From: an uncultured Oscillibacter sp.
Lineage (GTDB): Bacteria > Bacillota_A > Clostridia > Oscillospirales > Oscillospiraceae
DNA: 7,517 bases
Direction of reading: 5' to 3'
NCBI GenBank assembly: GCA_951800675.1
Contig: CATOKC010000148.1
Span: 1-7,517, forward strand
Shown: positions 6,198 to 7,517 of the stretch, piece after piece
How positions within the stretch are numbered: the stretch's first letter is position 1
How the letters are laid out: every line of letters begins with the position of its first letter
Program-made: the position numbers and the translations under genes
Notes under the pieces: model-generated
The model's input: only the letters and a program-made list of their open reading frames with translations
The model's database searches: none
Told to the model about the DNA's origin: nothing

Positions 6198-6216
6198 ACG
6201 TTACACAAAATCACAA
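6188..6216 (-). promoter_or_regulatory. Promoter of the DUF4330-like gene, overlapping the divergent one
   Basis: On the minus strand TTGTGA (6211-6216, four of six matches), a 17-base spacer and a perfect TATAAT (6188-6193). Start is expected near 6181, leaving a leader of about 70 bases. The -35 overlaps the ribosome binding site region of the divergent gene. Confidence 0.68.
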
Positions 6217-6230
6217 GGGGATTTTTTATC

Positions 6231-7517
6231 ATGAAGGTCATTCATCTCATCAGCGGCGGGGACTCCGGCGGGGCCAAGACCCATGTGCTGAGCCTCCTCC
6301 AGCACCTGAACAAGACCATCACCGCCCAGCTGGTCTGCTTCCGGGACGGCCCCTTTGCCGACGAGGCCCGGTCCCTGGGCATCCCGACCATGATTTGCGG
6401 CGGCAACCACATTTTCAAAATCCGCCGCCAGCTGGCGGAGTATATCCGCCGGGAGGGCTTCCAGCTCATCCACTGCCACGGCTCCCGAGCCAATATGATC
6501 GGCGCCCTCCTCCGCCGGCTCACGGGCCTTCCGGTGGTCACCACTATCCACAGCGATTATAAAATCGACTACATGGGCCGCCCCCTGGCCCGGTGCACCT
6601 TCGGGGTCATCAACACCTGGGCCCTGCGGCGGCTGGACTACCGCGTGGGCGTCTCCGACGCCATGGTGGACCTGCTCATCTCCCGGGGCTTCCCGGCGGA
6701 CCGCTTCTACGCCATCTATAACGGCATCGACTTTACCCCCGCGCCGGACCAGGGGGACCGGCTTCCCTACCTCCGCTCCCTGGGGGCGGAGGTGGACGGG
6801 ACTTGCGTGGTGGTGGGCATCGCCGCCCGGCTGAACCCGGTGAAAGACATGTCCACCCTCATCCGAGGCTTTGCCGAAGCGTATAAAACCTGTGATAAGC
6901 TACGGTTAGTAATCGCCGGAGACGGCGAGGAGCGGGAGAAGCTGGGGGCTCTTGCCCGGGAATTGGGGGTGGAGCGGCAGGTCACCTTCGCCGGGTGGAT
7001 CAGCGGAGGCATGGACCGCTTCTACAGCGCCCTGGACGTCAACGTCCTCACCAGCCTGTCCGAGACCTTTTCCTACGCCCTGACGGAAGGGGCCCGGTTC
7101 CACCTCGCCACCATCTCCACCGCCGTGGGGGGCATCCCCTACCTCATTGACGACGGGGTCAACGGCTATCTGTTCACCCCCCGGGACTTCATGACCCTGG
7201 GCAAGCGCCTGGCGGCCCTGGGAACCGACGGGGCCTTGCGGCGGGAGATGGGGGAAAAGCTCTTTGAAAAGGCCTCCGCCCAGTTCTCCATTGAAAAGAC
7301 CGTGGACACCCAGCTCCATATCTACGGGGAAATCCTCCGCCGCCACGCCCGTCCCCCGGCGGCCCGGGACGGCGCGGTGATCTGCGGGGCCTACGGCCGG
7401 GGCAACGCCGGGGACGACGCGATTCTGGAGGCCATTCTGGAAGAGATGCGGTCCATCGACCCGGACATGCCCGTGACGGTTATCTCCAAAAATCCCAGGG
7501 CCACCCGCCTTTCCTAC
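6231..7517 (+). CDS. GT4 glycosyltransferase fused to CsaB-like polysaccharide pyruvyl transferase (3' end outside window)
   Basis: An uninterrupted frame of 429 codons from ATG 6231 to the last base, with no stop, so the C terminus is missing. Residues 1 to about 370 are a GT-B, family 4 glycosyltransferase: SGGDSGGAKTHV (8-19) near the acceptor site, HCHGSRANM, TIHSD, YNGID, AARLNPVKD, LVIAGDGEERE, and the donor-site E-x7-E pair Glu278/Glu286 in SETFSYALTEGA, then GGIPYLIDDGVNGYLF. From about residue 382 a new domain starts, VICGAYGRGNAGDDAILEAIL then ITVISKNP-like VTVISKNPRAT, which is the N-terminal signature of CsaB, the enzyme that adds pyruvate ketals from phosphoenolpyruvate to wall polysaccharide. 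No stop or start separates the two. AAGGGGA lies nine bases before the ATG. Expected role: cytoplasmic synthesis and pyruvylation of a secondary cell wall polysaccharide, which in other Firmicutes is the ligand of SLH-domain proteins. The sugar and linkage are unknown. Confidence 0.9.
   Translation, partial: MKVIHLISGGDSGGAKTHVLSLLQHLNKTITAQLVCFRDGPFADEARSLGIPTMICGGNHIFKIRRQLAEYIRREGFQLIHCHGSRANMIGALLRRLTGLPVVTTIHSDYKIDYMGRPLARCTFGVINTWALRRLDYRVGVSDAMVDLLISRGFPADRFYAIYNGIDFTPAPDQGDRLPYLRSLGAEVDGTCVVVGIAARLNPVKDMSTLIRGFAEAYKTCDKLRLVIAGDGEEREKLGALARELGVERQVTFAGWISGGMDRFYSALDVNVLTSLSETFSYALTEGARFHLATISTAVGGIPYLIDDGVNGYLFTPRDFMTLGKRLAALGTDGALRREMGEKLFEKASAQFSIEKTVDTQLHIYGEILRRHARPPAARDGAVICGAYGRGNAGDDAILEAILEEMRSIDPDMPVTVISKNPRATRLSY

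Noticed and set aside
6201..7346. Several minus-strand frames opposite the last gene
   Set aside because: These are shadows of the GT4-CsaB gene, which is one uninterrupted plus-strand frame to the window edge with clear motifs.

Overview
The window looks like a piece of chromosome from a GC-rich anaerobic Firmicute, most likely a gut Clostridia/Oscillospiraceae-type organism. This rests on the very high GC at third codon positions, strong AGGAGG-type ribosome binding sites, sigma-A-like promoters standing out as AT-rich islands, a LysM-anchored nucleotidase, and a CsaB-type polysaccharide pyruvyl transferase module. Species assignment is inference only. All genes look intact except the last, which runs off the right edge. 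I see no transposase, integrase, phage gene or CRISPR array.

Layout, left to right. (1) 1-134: a tRNA-Leu (UAG anticodon) on the minus strand, with a hairpin beyond its 3' end and a promoter before it. (2) 197-1148: a monocistronic PLP-salvage kinase gene (pyridoxal/pyridoxamine kinase), ending in a strong hairpin that can terminate both strands. (3) 1175-3067, minus: a secreted 5'-nucleotidase with a Pro/Glu-rich spacer and a C-terminal LysM domain. (4) 3264-4640, plus, divergent from it: a dihydropyrimidinase/hydantoinase-like amidohydrolase. (5) 4641-4864: a gene-free stretch rich in hairpins, including a long-range 10-bp complementarity, then a terminator between convergent genes. (6) 4901-6110, minus: a small lipoprotein of unknown function and a DUF4330-like single-pass membrane protein, separated by a perfect 28-bp palindrome. 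(7) 6231-7517, plus: a gene open to the right edge, encoding a GT4 glycosyltransferase fused to the start of a CsaB-like polysaccharide pyruvyl transferase. It and the DUF4330-like gene fire from overlapping, mirror-symmetric promoters.

How they fit together: the left part is housekeeping and salvage (tRNA, vitamin B6 kinase, extracellular nucleotide hydrolysis, cyclic amide hydrolysis). Nucleotidase and hydantoinase share a divergent intergenic region and both act on nucleotide breakdown products, but a functional link is only a guess. The right part is cell-envelope biology: a glycosyltransferase joined to a pyruvyl transferase suggests synthesis and pyruvylation of a secondary cell wall polysaccharide, with the divergent membrane protein and lipoprotein as possible envelope partners. 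The points most worth a second look are the GT4-CsaB fusion, the symmetric promoter, the 28-bp palindrome and the structured 4645-4847 region. I did not find clear evidence of a wholly new system.
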